Below are positions 1 through 5,314 of a DNA stretch of 6,396 nt, one piece after another (position 1 is the stretch's first letter; each line of letters opens with the position of its first letter). The position numbers and the translations under genes were made by a program. The stretch comes from an uncultured Altererythrobacter sp. Its GTDB lineage: Bacteria; Pseudomonadota; Alphaproteobacteria; Sphingomonadales; Sphingomonadaceae. The notes under the pieces were generated by a model. The model did not search any database. It was given only the letters and a program-made list of their open reading frames with translations, and was not told the DNA's origin. The stretch is taken from contig CALFEA010000187.1 of the NCBI GenBank assembly GCA_937950385.1, positions 1-6,396 on the forward strand. The letters run 5' to 3'.

Positions 1-275
1 CGGTTGTAGCGTTCAGCTCCGCGCGCAATCGGTATGCCAATAAAGGTGTAGAGCACGGCGAAAGCAGGCCCGCCCAGCATACCCATTTGCCAATCTTCTA
101 ATCCAAAAGTGAGCTTAATTGGCTCGGTCAGGATGTTGATGATCGTCCGGTCGATAAAATTGAAAATATAGACGACCAGCAATGCGCTTAAGACATAAGC
201 GCGGTAGCCGGGCGTTCCGAAACCTTCAGATGCAGGAGCCGATTGTGTTGGTGCATCCATCGTCGCTTCGGCCAT
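1..275 (-). CDS. MFS transporter, N-terminal part (cut by window edge)
   Basis: The minus strand from an ATG at 275-273 stays open to the window edge and gives about 91 residues beginning MAEATMDAPTQSAPASEGFG. A hydrophilic N-terminal tail of about 20 residues is followed by a first membrane helix (YVLSALLVVYIFNFIDRTII) and, after a short loop, a second one (MGMLGGPAFAVLYTFIGIPI) ending in the basic loop ARGAERYNR. The NFIDR segment in helix 1 and the G-x-x-x-D/R-type loop after helix 2 are typical of Spinster-like inner-membrane MFS carriers common in sphingomonads. A good Shine-Dalgarno, GGGAGA, lies 6-7 bases upstream of the ATG and supports this start. Such carriers often sit in catabolic clusters and import organic acids or aromatic compounds, but the substrate cannot be told here. 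The gene is separated from the next intact gene by an IS remnant whose decayed 3' end lies only about 45 bp upstream of this start codon. Confidence 0.88.
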   Translation of the reverse strand, partial: MAEATMDAPTQSAPASEGFGTPGYRAYVLSALLVVYIFNFIDRTIINILTEPIKLTFGLEDWQMGMLGGPAFAVLYTFIGIPIARGAERYN

Positions 276-738
276 CAATTTCTCCCAAAATCGTTTCCCA
301 ATGCCGCTCTAATTGGTTTTAGCCCCGGCACCAGTCTATTTGCTGTTATGGGGAATACCCTCTGCGCATTTGAACCTGAGGTAAAGCCCAATAATGCTGA
401 GTGTGGATTTTGGCGCGGAAGGACACGAACTTCTGGATTGTTTTCATTCGCCGAAACCGTTGCAAGATAGCTTCTTTTTCATCGGAACGGTAAGTGCGAA
501 TCCTCGATCCGGTTGTCCTTCCACCTTCTCAAATATCTCGTGGAGTTGCCATTTCTTATGCCTCAAGCCTCGCAGCGAAAGCAAGAAACAGACGCACATC
601 ATTACGACCAAGCGGTTATTCTCCGGTGAGGAGTGAAATAGCGGAACCGATAGGCTGGTTTCTTGGATCTGGGCATCACCTAGCCCTGGCTAACCAGCTT
701 CAATTTTCAGTTAGGTGCATTTGCTTTGAAAGCGCCCT
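276..738. other. Gene-poor stretch: IS scar, no intact gene
   Basis: This 463-bp interval between the MFS transporter and the cysteine synthase-like gene has no convincing intact gene. Short open frames on the plus strand (243-470, 394-636, 494-742) are low-complexity translations antisense to the transposase remnant and have no family features. The minus strand carries the IS6-type remnant at about 319-676. At 722-735, just past the stop of the cysteine synthase-like gene, lies a small palindrome (GCTTT/AAAGC). It could belong to a weak terminator or a decayed element end, but neither can be shown. Confidence 0.6.
319..676 (-). pseudogene. Degenerate IS6-family transposase remnant
   Basis: Minus-strand translation in shifting frames recovers pieces of an IS6-family DDE transposase. 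From an ATG at 676 comes MPRSKKPAYRFRYFTPHRRI, resembling the family N-terminus. Around 600-570 lies a piece reading FLLSLRGL, like the family's FxLSLRDVE. From about 526 comes RRWKDNRIEDSHLPFR, matching the family's GRWLNNRAENSHLPFRRRE and including the third catalytic acid, E of NRIEDSH. One extra base at 481 then shifts the frame, and 480 onward reads EKEAILQRFRRMKTIQKF followed by VSFRAKIH, the conserved C-terminal stretch, until a TAA near 346. A decayed tail (DWCRG, compare AEWRxL) ends at a stop at 319-321. The remnant is about 360 bp against roughly 700 for an intact gene, and the middle with the first two catalytic aspartates is missing. It is therefore not functional. I saw no convincing terminal inverted repeats or target duplication. 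The family call is firm for 395-530 and weaker outside it. Confidence 0.75.
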
Positions 739-1809
739 TTAACTTGCTCGTACCCGGCGCATCGCCTGCAATTTGATTTGCGGCGAAATATAATCAGGTC
801 GAACTTCCTCCACGCGGGCAAGGTCGGTCGAAAGGTACTTCATATTGCTATCAGCAAATACGGTTGCGATTGCCTTGCCGTCGGCTTTTTGCGCAGCCAG
901 CTTAACTGCCGCAATCAAATTGGCCCCGCTTGATATCCCTACGCCAAGACCAAACTGCTGGCAAAATCGCTGAGCCATCAAAATCGCATCACCATCGTGT
1001 ACATTGATAATGCTGCCGATCTGGTCAAGCTTGACAATTTCGGGGATGAACTCGTCTGAAACGCCCTGGATACGGTGTGCACCCACCTTGTGCCCTGTGC
1101 TGAGAGTTGGAGATTCAGCTGGCTCGACAGGATGTGCGGTGATGCCTGTATCTTTCTCTTGCAAATATCGGCCGACGCCCATCACGGTCCCGCCAGTACC
1201 AACGCCTGCGACGAACCCGCCCAATGTTCCGCCATCCATACAAACTTGTTTCCAAATTTCAGGCGCAGTGCCCTTATAATGCGCACAGCAATTGTCTTCG
1301 TTGGAAAATTGGCGAGTGAGAAAAGCGCCTTCTTCGCGGCCCATCTCTTCTGCCAAGGCAATCGAGCCAAGAAAACCACCCTCTTCCTTTGAAACAAGCC
1401 GCAATCTTGCTCCATAACTAAGGATTAAAGCGCGCCGTTCTGCGCTCATCCAATCGGGCATGAAGATTGTAACGGGATGCCCCAATGCTCGCCCCATTGC
1501 AGCAATCGCGATGCCAGCATTTCCGCTGGTCGCCTCGGCAATTGGTTGACCTTCAACCAAAGCGCCAGATTTGCGCGCGTTCCGCAGAATAGATAGCGCC
1601 ATCCGGTCTTTGATACTTCCTGAGTAGCTGAACATTTCTGCCTTGGCATAGACGACTATCGGAGCGGTCTCATATTCAAGGTCAATTCTCAGCAATGGAG
1701 TGTTTCCGACAAGATCAGAGATCGCGTCGCATTCTAGGCTGGCACATTCTTTTTTTTGCCGCTCGGTATCGAGGTCGCGGGATACAGTATTTAGCATTGA
1801 TTTCTCCAT
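739..1809 (-). CDS. Cysteine synthase-like PLP-dependent enzyme (fold type II)
   Basis: This cytosolic PLP enzyme belongs to the O-acetylserine sulfhydrylase/cystathionine beta-synthase family, which replaces the beta substituent of an activated serine with sulfide or another nucleophile. Visible motifs, numbered from 1809: VGNTPLLRI at 34-42; SGSIKDRMA at 63-71 with K67 as the expected Schiff-base lysine; TSGNAG at 94-99, the substrate carboxylate loop (usually TSGNTG); GVGTGGT at 202-208, binding the PLP phosphate; and GISSGAN at 291-297, holding the serine that contacts the pyridine nitrogen. At 356 aa it is slightly longer than CysK (about 310-325), with an extra N-terminal tail of about 27 residues. 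The first ATG (1809) lacks a Shine-Dalgarno. The ATG at 1797 has GGAG, from the first ATG codon region, 7 bases upstream and is the better start, giving 352 aa. A divergent Lrp/AsnC regulator suggests amino-acid-responsive control. Whether it makes cysteine, cystathionine or another beta-substituted alanine cannot be told. Confidence 0.9.
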   Translation of the reverse strand: MEKSMLNTVSRDLDTERQKKECASLECDAISDLVGNTPLLRIDLEYETAPIVVYAKAEMFSYSGSIKDRMALSILRNARKSGALVEGQPIAEATSGNAGIAIAAMGRALGHPVTIFMPDWMSAERRALILSYGARLRLVSKEEGGFLGSIALAEEMGREEGAFLTRQFSNEDNCCAHYKGTAPEIWKQVCMDGGTLGGFVAGVGTGGTVMGVGRYLQEKDTGITAHPVEPAESPTLSTGHKVGAHRIQGVSDEFIPEIVKLDQIGSIINVHDGDAILMAQRFCQQFGLGVGISSGANLIAAVKLAAQKADGKAIATVFADSNMKYLSTDLARVEEVRPDYISPQIKLQAMRRVRAS

Positions 1810-1893
1810 TTACGGAATTATCCCGCGCTGGAACCGGCATTTCATCGCTATTTTTGCTTCATTGGAGCCATATTTTGTGATAATATTCTAAAA
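1810..1893. promoter_or_regulatory. Divergent promoter region between cysteine synthase-like gene and Lrp-type regulator
   Basis: These 84 bp must hold the promoters of both divergent genes. On the plus strand, TAATAT at 1881-1886 (or the offset GATAAT at 1879-1884) resembles a -10 box, with TTGCTT at 1854-1859 as a possible but loosely spaced -35. A start point set by this -10 would fall at about 1891-1894, at the ATG itself, and no Shine-Dalgarno precedes that ATG, so the regulator mRNA may be leaderless. On the minus strand, GATAAT (plus 1818-1823) could serve as a -10 for the synthase, giving a short leader that includes the GGAG before the ATG at 1797. The AT-rich stretch 1851-1893 is a plausible binding place for the Lrp-type regulator. 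No clear operator repeat could be defined by eye. Confidence 0.45.
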
Positions 1894-2364
1894 ATGGCAA
1901 GTATATCAGAAATTCTTGATCAGAATGATCGCCACATCCTCAAGCTTTTGCAGCAAGATGCTACCCAGTCGTTGGAAAAGCTGGCAGAAGCGCTCTCGCT
2001 CTCCACCAATGCTTGCTGGCGCAGGGTTAAGCGCATGGAGGCTAATGGGGTAATCGAGCGGCGAGTGGCGCTTGTCTCACCTGAAGCCGTAGGGCTTAAC
2101 ATTACAGTCTTTGTATCGGTGAAAACCGATGATCACAGTGCGGAATGGCTCGAGAACTTTGCTTGTGCCACAGCCTCCATTGCCGAAGTGGTGGAATTTT
2201 ATCGCATGGCAGGCGACATCGACTATCTGCTCAAGCTTATGGTCCGTGATGTTGCGGATTACGACCGCGTCTACAAAAAGCTCATCAACGCAGCCACGTT
2301 AAGCGATGTATCCGCAAGCTTCGCCATGGAGCGGATCAAATACGAAACCGCACTCCCGATTTAA
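1894..2364 (+). CDS. Lrp/AsnC-family transcriptional regulator
   Basis: At 156 aa this is the normal length for the family. Residues 5-60 form the winged helix-turn-helix typical of Lrp/AsnC: LDQNDRHILKLLQQDA, then a helix LEKLAEALSLS, then the recognition helix TNACWRRVKRMEANGVI, followed by the wing ERRVALVSPEAVGL. Residues from about 68 form the alpha/beta RAM (ligand and oligomerisation) domain: ITVFVSVKTDD, then VVEFYRMAGDIDYLLKLMV, where G-D-I-D-Y-L-L matches the conserved ligand-pocket stretch, and VSASFAMERIKYETALPI at the end. Members form octamers that wrap DNA and sense amino acids. It diverges from the cysteine synthase-like gene, and in several proteobacteria Lrp-type regulators such as DecR/YbaO control cysteine metabolism, so control of this neighbour, and of itself, is the natural inference. 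The ATG lacks a Shine-Dalgarno (ATTCTAAAA precedes it), consistent with leaderless translation. Confidence 0.93.
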   Translation: MASISEILDQNDRHILKLLQQDATQSLEKLAEALSLSTNACWRRVKRMEANGVIERRVALVSPEAVGLNITVFVSVKTDDHSAEWLENFACATASIAEVVEFYRMAGDIDYLLKLMVRDVADYDRVYKKLINAATLSDVSASFAMERIKYETALPI

Positions 2365-2370
2365 TATTTG

Positions 2371-2396
2371 TCCGGACAACTCTTTTCAACTCCGGA
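2371..2396. repeat. Pair of TCCGGA palindromes
   Basis: TCCGGA occurs at 2371-2376 and again at 2391-2396, 20 bp apart (about two helical turns). The copies are flanked by CAAC on their facing sides, giving TCCGGACAAC and CAACTCCGGA. They lie in the 54-bp gap between the regulator stop and the ATG of the exported NTF2-like protein. The pair could be an operator, or could fold into a 6-bp stem with a 14-base loop without a U-tract. A chance origin is quite possible. Confidence 0.25.
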
Positions 2397-2418
2397 ATTT
2401 GCGCTTAGCATTCGGGAT

Positions 2419-3489
2419 ATGACTAAACGCAATTGGTTGATCCCCGCCGTCACGCTTGGCTTTGCCGCCTCATTTGCCTCGCCGTTGGCCGCAGGCAATA
2501 ATCTGCCTGCAGGCATATGGACCAATACAGAAGACGTGTATTTCGCAGAAGAAGAGGGACGCGAGCGCGCCGATTGGATTGGTATTGAGGTTCGCGAAGA
2601 CAACCAATGGCGAACAATTGATGCGTTCAAAGCTCCGCTAAGCGATTGGTCGGATACCGACATTCCCAACCTATCGAGAATTGCCGAAAATGGGTGGCGG
2701 ATCGGCCAAAGCGAATTGCGCCGGGCTCGGGATTTTTATTGCTGGGTTTCTATTCGTAAGCACGCACCAAAATCCAATGGAAACGAGGATTGGACTTTCC
2801 AACGCAATATCCATAATTTTGATCAGGGGGGCCGTATTCTGGTACCAGGCAATAACGAGGCGCCTGATGTCACAATTCGGCTCCGCAATGTAACATGGGC
2901 GAAGGGCAGTCGGAACAAACCGGCGCTGGTCCTCTATGTGCACAAAGAAGACCCGGTGCGGGCCGTCAGCTATAGCTGGGCATCACCCGGCTCTACCATG
3001 GTCGGCGTCAATTTGCGCTGGATACAAGTTAGTTGTAGCCGTTCCGCCAGCGAGACCAAAGGCCCAGGCGAGCCAATGGATGTTGATCGCAACGCCAAAC
3101 TAGCGGATGCTGGCGAGAAATGGCGCCAAACCTATCAAGCAGGCGATTGGGACGCTTTGCGCACATTATATGCCGATGATGCGGTTCTTATGACGCAGGG
3201 GTCTGAAAAGCTGATAGGAGCCGATTCCATCGTCAGCTTTTTGCAAAGACTGCCCAATGCAGGCGCGAACGCAGAATTTCAATTTGAAAATGAAGAGGTC
3301 ATAACACGTGGCGATTTGGGCTTCGTAACGGCCAAATATCGCATGATAATCACTTTTCCCGGTGTGACACAAAAAACTATTGTAGCTGGCCGCTCTTTTC
3401 TTGTTTACCAATGGGTTGATGGCGAATGGTTGCTGTGGCGGGACATTGATAATTTGGCACCGGACGCCACATCTAAGGACTTCCAATGA
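2419..3489 (+). CDS. Exported protein with C-terminal NTF2/SnoaL-like domain
   Basis: From the ATG at 2419 the product is 356 aa and begins with a classical Sec signal peptide: basic MTKRN, a hydrophobic core LIPAVTLGFAASFA, and a likely cleavage site after SPLAA. The frame extends upstream to a TTG at 2368, but that start would bury the signal peptide behind a 17-residue tail, so 2419 is preferred. The mature N-terminal part (about residues 26-210) is not a domain I recognise. It is rich in aromatic and charged residues and has two cysteines (about 108 in DFYCWVS and 206 in QVSCSR) that could form a disulfide in the periplasm. Residues 220-350 look like an NTF2-like (SnoaL/DUF4440) cone: ADAGEKWRQTYQAGDWDALR, LYADDAVLM, GADSIVSFL and, near the end, YQWVDGEWLLWRDIDN. 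Such domains bind or isomerise small hydrophobic ligands. The stop overlaps the next ATG, so the two genes are translationally coupled. Confidence 0.8.
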   Translation: MTKRNWLIPAVTLGFAASFASPLAAGNNLPAGIWTNTEDVYFAEEEGRERADWIGIEVREDNQWRTIDAFKAPLSDWSDTDIPNLSRIAENGWRIGQSELRRARDFYCWVSIRKHAPKSNGNEDWTFQRNIHNFDQGGRILVPGNNEAPDVTIRLRNVTWAKGSRNKPALVLYVHKEDPVRAVSYSWASPGSTMVGVNLRWIQVSCSRSASETKGPGEPMDVDRNAKLADAGEKWRQTYQAGDWDALRTLYADDAVLMTQGSEKLIGADSIVSFLQRLPNAGANAEFQFENEEVITRGDLGFVTAKYRMIITFPGVTQKTIVAGRSFLVYQWVDGEWLLWRDIDNLAPDATSKDFQ

Positions 3490-4094
3490 CCCGTATTGCG
3501 CCAATGTCAGTTGAGGATTTGCCGGCGGAAACGCGCAGAAACCTCGCCTATGCTGAAGAATTAATGGGGTTCACCCCCAATGATGTGCTGACAATGGCGC
3601 ATTGGCCCGAATTGCTTAACGCGATGGAGCAATTGGTGGCGGTGATTTATAAGCCTGGCGCATTGGACCCAGTACTCAAACGCATGATCGCAACCATTAC
3701 CAGCGGTGCTTCTGGCTGCCGTTATTGCCAGGCCCACACAGCGCATGGCGCGGTCAAAATGGCGGGCGCCGATGCCGAAAAAGTGGCGCAAGTATGGGAA
3801 TATCAATCCAGTCCGCTGTTTAGCGATGAGGAGCGCGCCGCATTGGATTTGGCGTTGGCAGCAGGAACACAGCCCAATGCCGCAACCGATGCGCACTTCC
3901 GCGCTCTAGAGGAGTATTTTTCGCGCGAGCAGATCATGGAAATGATGGGCGTAATTAGCTTGTTCGGATTTCTCAACCGATGGAATGACACCTTGGCAAC
4001 AACGCTTGAGGATGCGCCGATGGAATTCGCAAGCAGCACCTATTCAAGCGATGTTTGGGAAGCCGGACGGCACAGAAGCGACGAAAGCCGATAA
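3486..4094 (+). CDS. Carboxymuconolactone decarboxylase/AhpD-like protein
   Basis: This 202-aa all-helical protein belongs to the CMD/AhpD superfamily. The diagnostic motif is C78-R-Y-C81-Q-A-H84 in GASGCRYCQAHTAH, preceded by the usual helix LDPVLKRMIATITSGA. Family members are thiol peroxidase partners (AhpD) or act on lactones and other ring-derived intermediates in aromatic catabolism. In AhpD a glutamate 12 residues before the first cysteine takes part in proton relay; here that position is R66. The Cys-x-x-Cys pair is intact, so redox chemistry remains possible. A second helical half (about 112-178: EERAALDLALAAG, then EQIMEMMGVISLFGFLNRWND) matches the peroxidase-related branch of the family. 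There is no signal peptide, so it is cytosolic, although its coupled upstream partner is exported. The ATG sits in an ATGA overlap with the upstream stop. The gene ends 6 bp before the stop of a convergent operon. Confidence 0.88.
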   Translation: MTRIAPMSVEDLPAETRRNLAYAEELMGFTPNDVLTMAHWPELLNAMEQLVAVIYKPGALDPVLKRMIATITSGASGCRYCQAHTAHGAVKMAGADAEKVAQVWEYQSSPLFSDEERAALDLALAAGTQPNAATDAHFRALEEYFSREQIMEMMGVISLFGFLNRWNDTLATTLEDAPMEFASSTYSSDVWEAGRHRSDESR

Positions 4095-4100
4095 TAAGGC

Positions 4101-4403
4101 CTATTTCCAAGCGGCTCCGCCAACCCAATCGCCCGCCACACCAAGGAATTGATCGACTTTAATAGATTGCCACACGCCTGCCGAGAAATAAGGGTCAGCT
4201 TCAAGGGTTTCGCGCGCCTGAGTTTCATTCTCTGCCTTGACCACCAAGAGCGATCCAACCGTTTCATCGTTCTGTTTCAGCGGTCCAGCCACAGCAATTT
4301 TATCAATAGCTGTTTCTATATGCGCTAAATGCGCTGCCAGAAATTTCTCGCGCAAGGCCGCGCCATTTTCGCCGTCGCGGCAGTAAAATGCATAAAGTGT
4401 CAT
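4101..4403 (-). CDS. YciI-like protein
   Basis: This 100-aa protein has the ferredoxin-like YciI fold. The conserved features are the N-terminal strand LYAFYCRDG, the helix with H25 and H28 (AAHLAHIE), the AGPL turn at 39-42, the strand SLLVVKAEN, and the A-D70-P-Y motif followed by the last strand WQSIKVDQF. The YciI His and Asp form a putative active-site pair; members appear as small accessory enzymes in catabolic operons, and a chlorinated muconolactone dehalogenase (ClcF) is a characterised relative. It is the last gene of the minus-strand operon. Its ATG overlaps the stop of the VOC gene by 4 bp, so it is translationally coupled. A role as isomerase, dehalogenase or decarboxylase for a ring-cleavage product is possible but not shown. 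Confidence 0.88.
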   Translation of the reverse strand: MTLYAFYCRDGENGAALREKFLAAHLAHIETAIDKIAVAGPLKQNDETVGSLLVVKAENETQARETLEADPYFSAGVWQSIKVDQFLGVAGDWVGGAAWK

Positions 4404-5302
4404 TCGTTCACCTCAACCAATTCGAGCAATTCACCGCCCAATCCGATTGTCGTAGCAGCGCGCCGACCCTCATACAATGCGCCCTCCCGAACCGTGGGCG
4501 CAGCGATCCAATCCGCATTGCAAGCGTCCAAATCGCGCACACCCAAAGTAACTAGGGCATTACCAGGCGGTAACATTCCTGCATGGCGCGCGCGGACCGT
4601 CGCTTCTGCCGGATAGTCATCCACCTCAACAATAGGCATGCGTCCGCCCTGCACCATGCTAATGATGGTTTGCGTATCGGCGGGAAGACCAAAAGCATCG
4701 TTGATCATTGAATAGGGAAGCGTGTAATCCTCACCTGGTTCAAGCCCGATCGCATCCCGGTACCAGGCAAGGCTTGCTGGCCGATAAGGGGTCGCCAACA
4801 CGACAATAAAGATCCGGTCCACAGGGGCATGCGCGCGGGGTAAATCGGTCAGTGGCAGATCGCCCAAAACCTCGTTCAGATAAACCATCTCCTGCCCTGT
4901 TCCTAGCACTTGCATCGGGATGAATGCAGGCTCGATATTCTCCAGCTTTTTAGGCGGGCCAACTATGGTGAAGCCGGCATCCTCAACCACTTTGGGCCAA
5001 TGCCATACATCTTCAACCGTGCATTCAAATGCGGCCCAGCCATAGGTGGTAGTGGGCTTGAAATCGGGGTGGTCGGCCTGCTCAACCAGCCGCATCCAAC
5101 ATGGTTCGCCGCTTTTTGGCCGAAGCGCTGCATAACGCGAGCCGGCATTGGCTGGACATCCCCAGCTGCTCGCAAGATCGGCAGACAATTCACTTTGTTC
5201 AGCCACCTCCAGCTGCAAACAATCGCGATAGCCGCTCAGGGCCGCTTCAAGGTTAGGAACGGTCGATAGTCCGCCCAAGATGGTTCCGTGTGCAATGGTC
5301 AT
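4400..5302 (-). CDS. Two-module VOC (glyoxalase/dioxygenase-fold) protein
   Basis: This 300-aa protein contains two vicinal-oxygen-chelate half repeats. Module 1 (about 5-145) has TVPNLEAALSGYRDCLQLEV, then a long insertion and YGWAAFECTVEDVWHWPKVVEDAGFTI split over the second strand-helix pair, ending GQEMVYLNEV. Module 2 (about 162-298) has DRIFIVVLATPYRPASLAWY, RDAIGLEPGEDYTL, the strand ALVTLGVRDLDACNADWI, and ends GGELLELVEV. VOC proteins are metal-dependent lyases, isomerases, ring-cleaving dioxygenases or binding proteins. The usual first metal ligand (His of the DHxxL-type strand) is missing in both modules by eye, so a metal-free or altered site is possible. The length and two-module layout resemble extradiol dioxygenases and sphingomonad VOC proteins in catabolic clusters. 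A GAGAG stretch about 10 bases upstream may be the ribosome site. It starts 12 bp after the crotonase stop and overlaps the YciI gene by 4 bp. Confidence 0.85.
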   Translation of the reverse strand: MTIAHGTILGGLSTVPNLEAALSGYRDCLQLEVAEQSELSADLASSWGCPANAGSRYAALRPKSGEPCWMRLVEQADHPDFKPTTTYGWAAFECTVEDVWHWPKVVEDAGFTIVGPPKKLENIEPAFIPMQVLGTGQEMVYLNEVLGDLPLTDLPRAHAPVDRIFIVVLATPYRPASLAWYRDAIGLEPGEDYTLPYSMINDAFGLPADTQTIISMVQGGRMPIVEVDDYPAEATVRARHAGMLPPGNALVTLGVRDLDACNADWIAAPTVREGALYEGRRAATTIGLGGELLELVEVNE

Positions 5303-5314
5303 GGTTTAAAACTC

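Noticed and set aside
319..738. Terminal inverted repeats and target duplication of the IS6-type remnant
   Set aside because: The sequence near 720-738 (GGGCGCTTTCAAAG on the minus strand) vaguely resembles an IS6 end, but no matching copy is visible near 276-330.
243..742. Three overlapping plus-strand open frames of 75-82 aa
   Set aside because: They overlap one another, are rich in Ser, Cys and Arg without motifs, and lie antisense to the transposase remnant.
1075..1392. 105-aa plus-strand open frame
   Set aside because: It is antisense to the core of the cysteine synthase-like gene, whose PLP motifs are unambiguous.
2368..2418. Upstream TTG start extending the NTF2-like protein by 17 residues
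   Set aside because: The ATG at 2419 places a clean Sec signal peptide at the exact N-terminus; the extension would disrupt it and runs through the TCCGGA repeat.
2491..2510. Perfect 7-bp inverted repeat GCAGGCA/TGCCTGC with a 6-base loop
   Set aside because: It lies inside the coding sequence at the signal-peptide junction, where Ala-Gly and Leu-Pro codons explain it; no U-tract or other sign of a regulatory role.
4085..4110. Bidirectional terminator between the convergent operons
   Set aside because: Only 6 bp separate the stop codons, and the small AAGGCCTA palindrome is too short and lacks a U-tract.
4910..5269. 119-aa plus-strand open frame
   Set aside because: It lies entirely antisense to the VOC gene, has no family features, and its translation follows the complementary codon pattern of the real gene.
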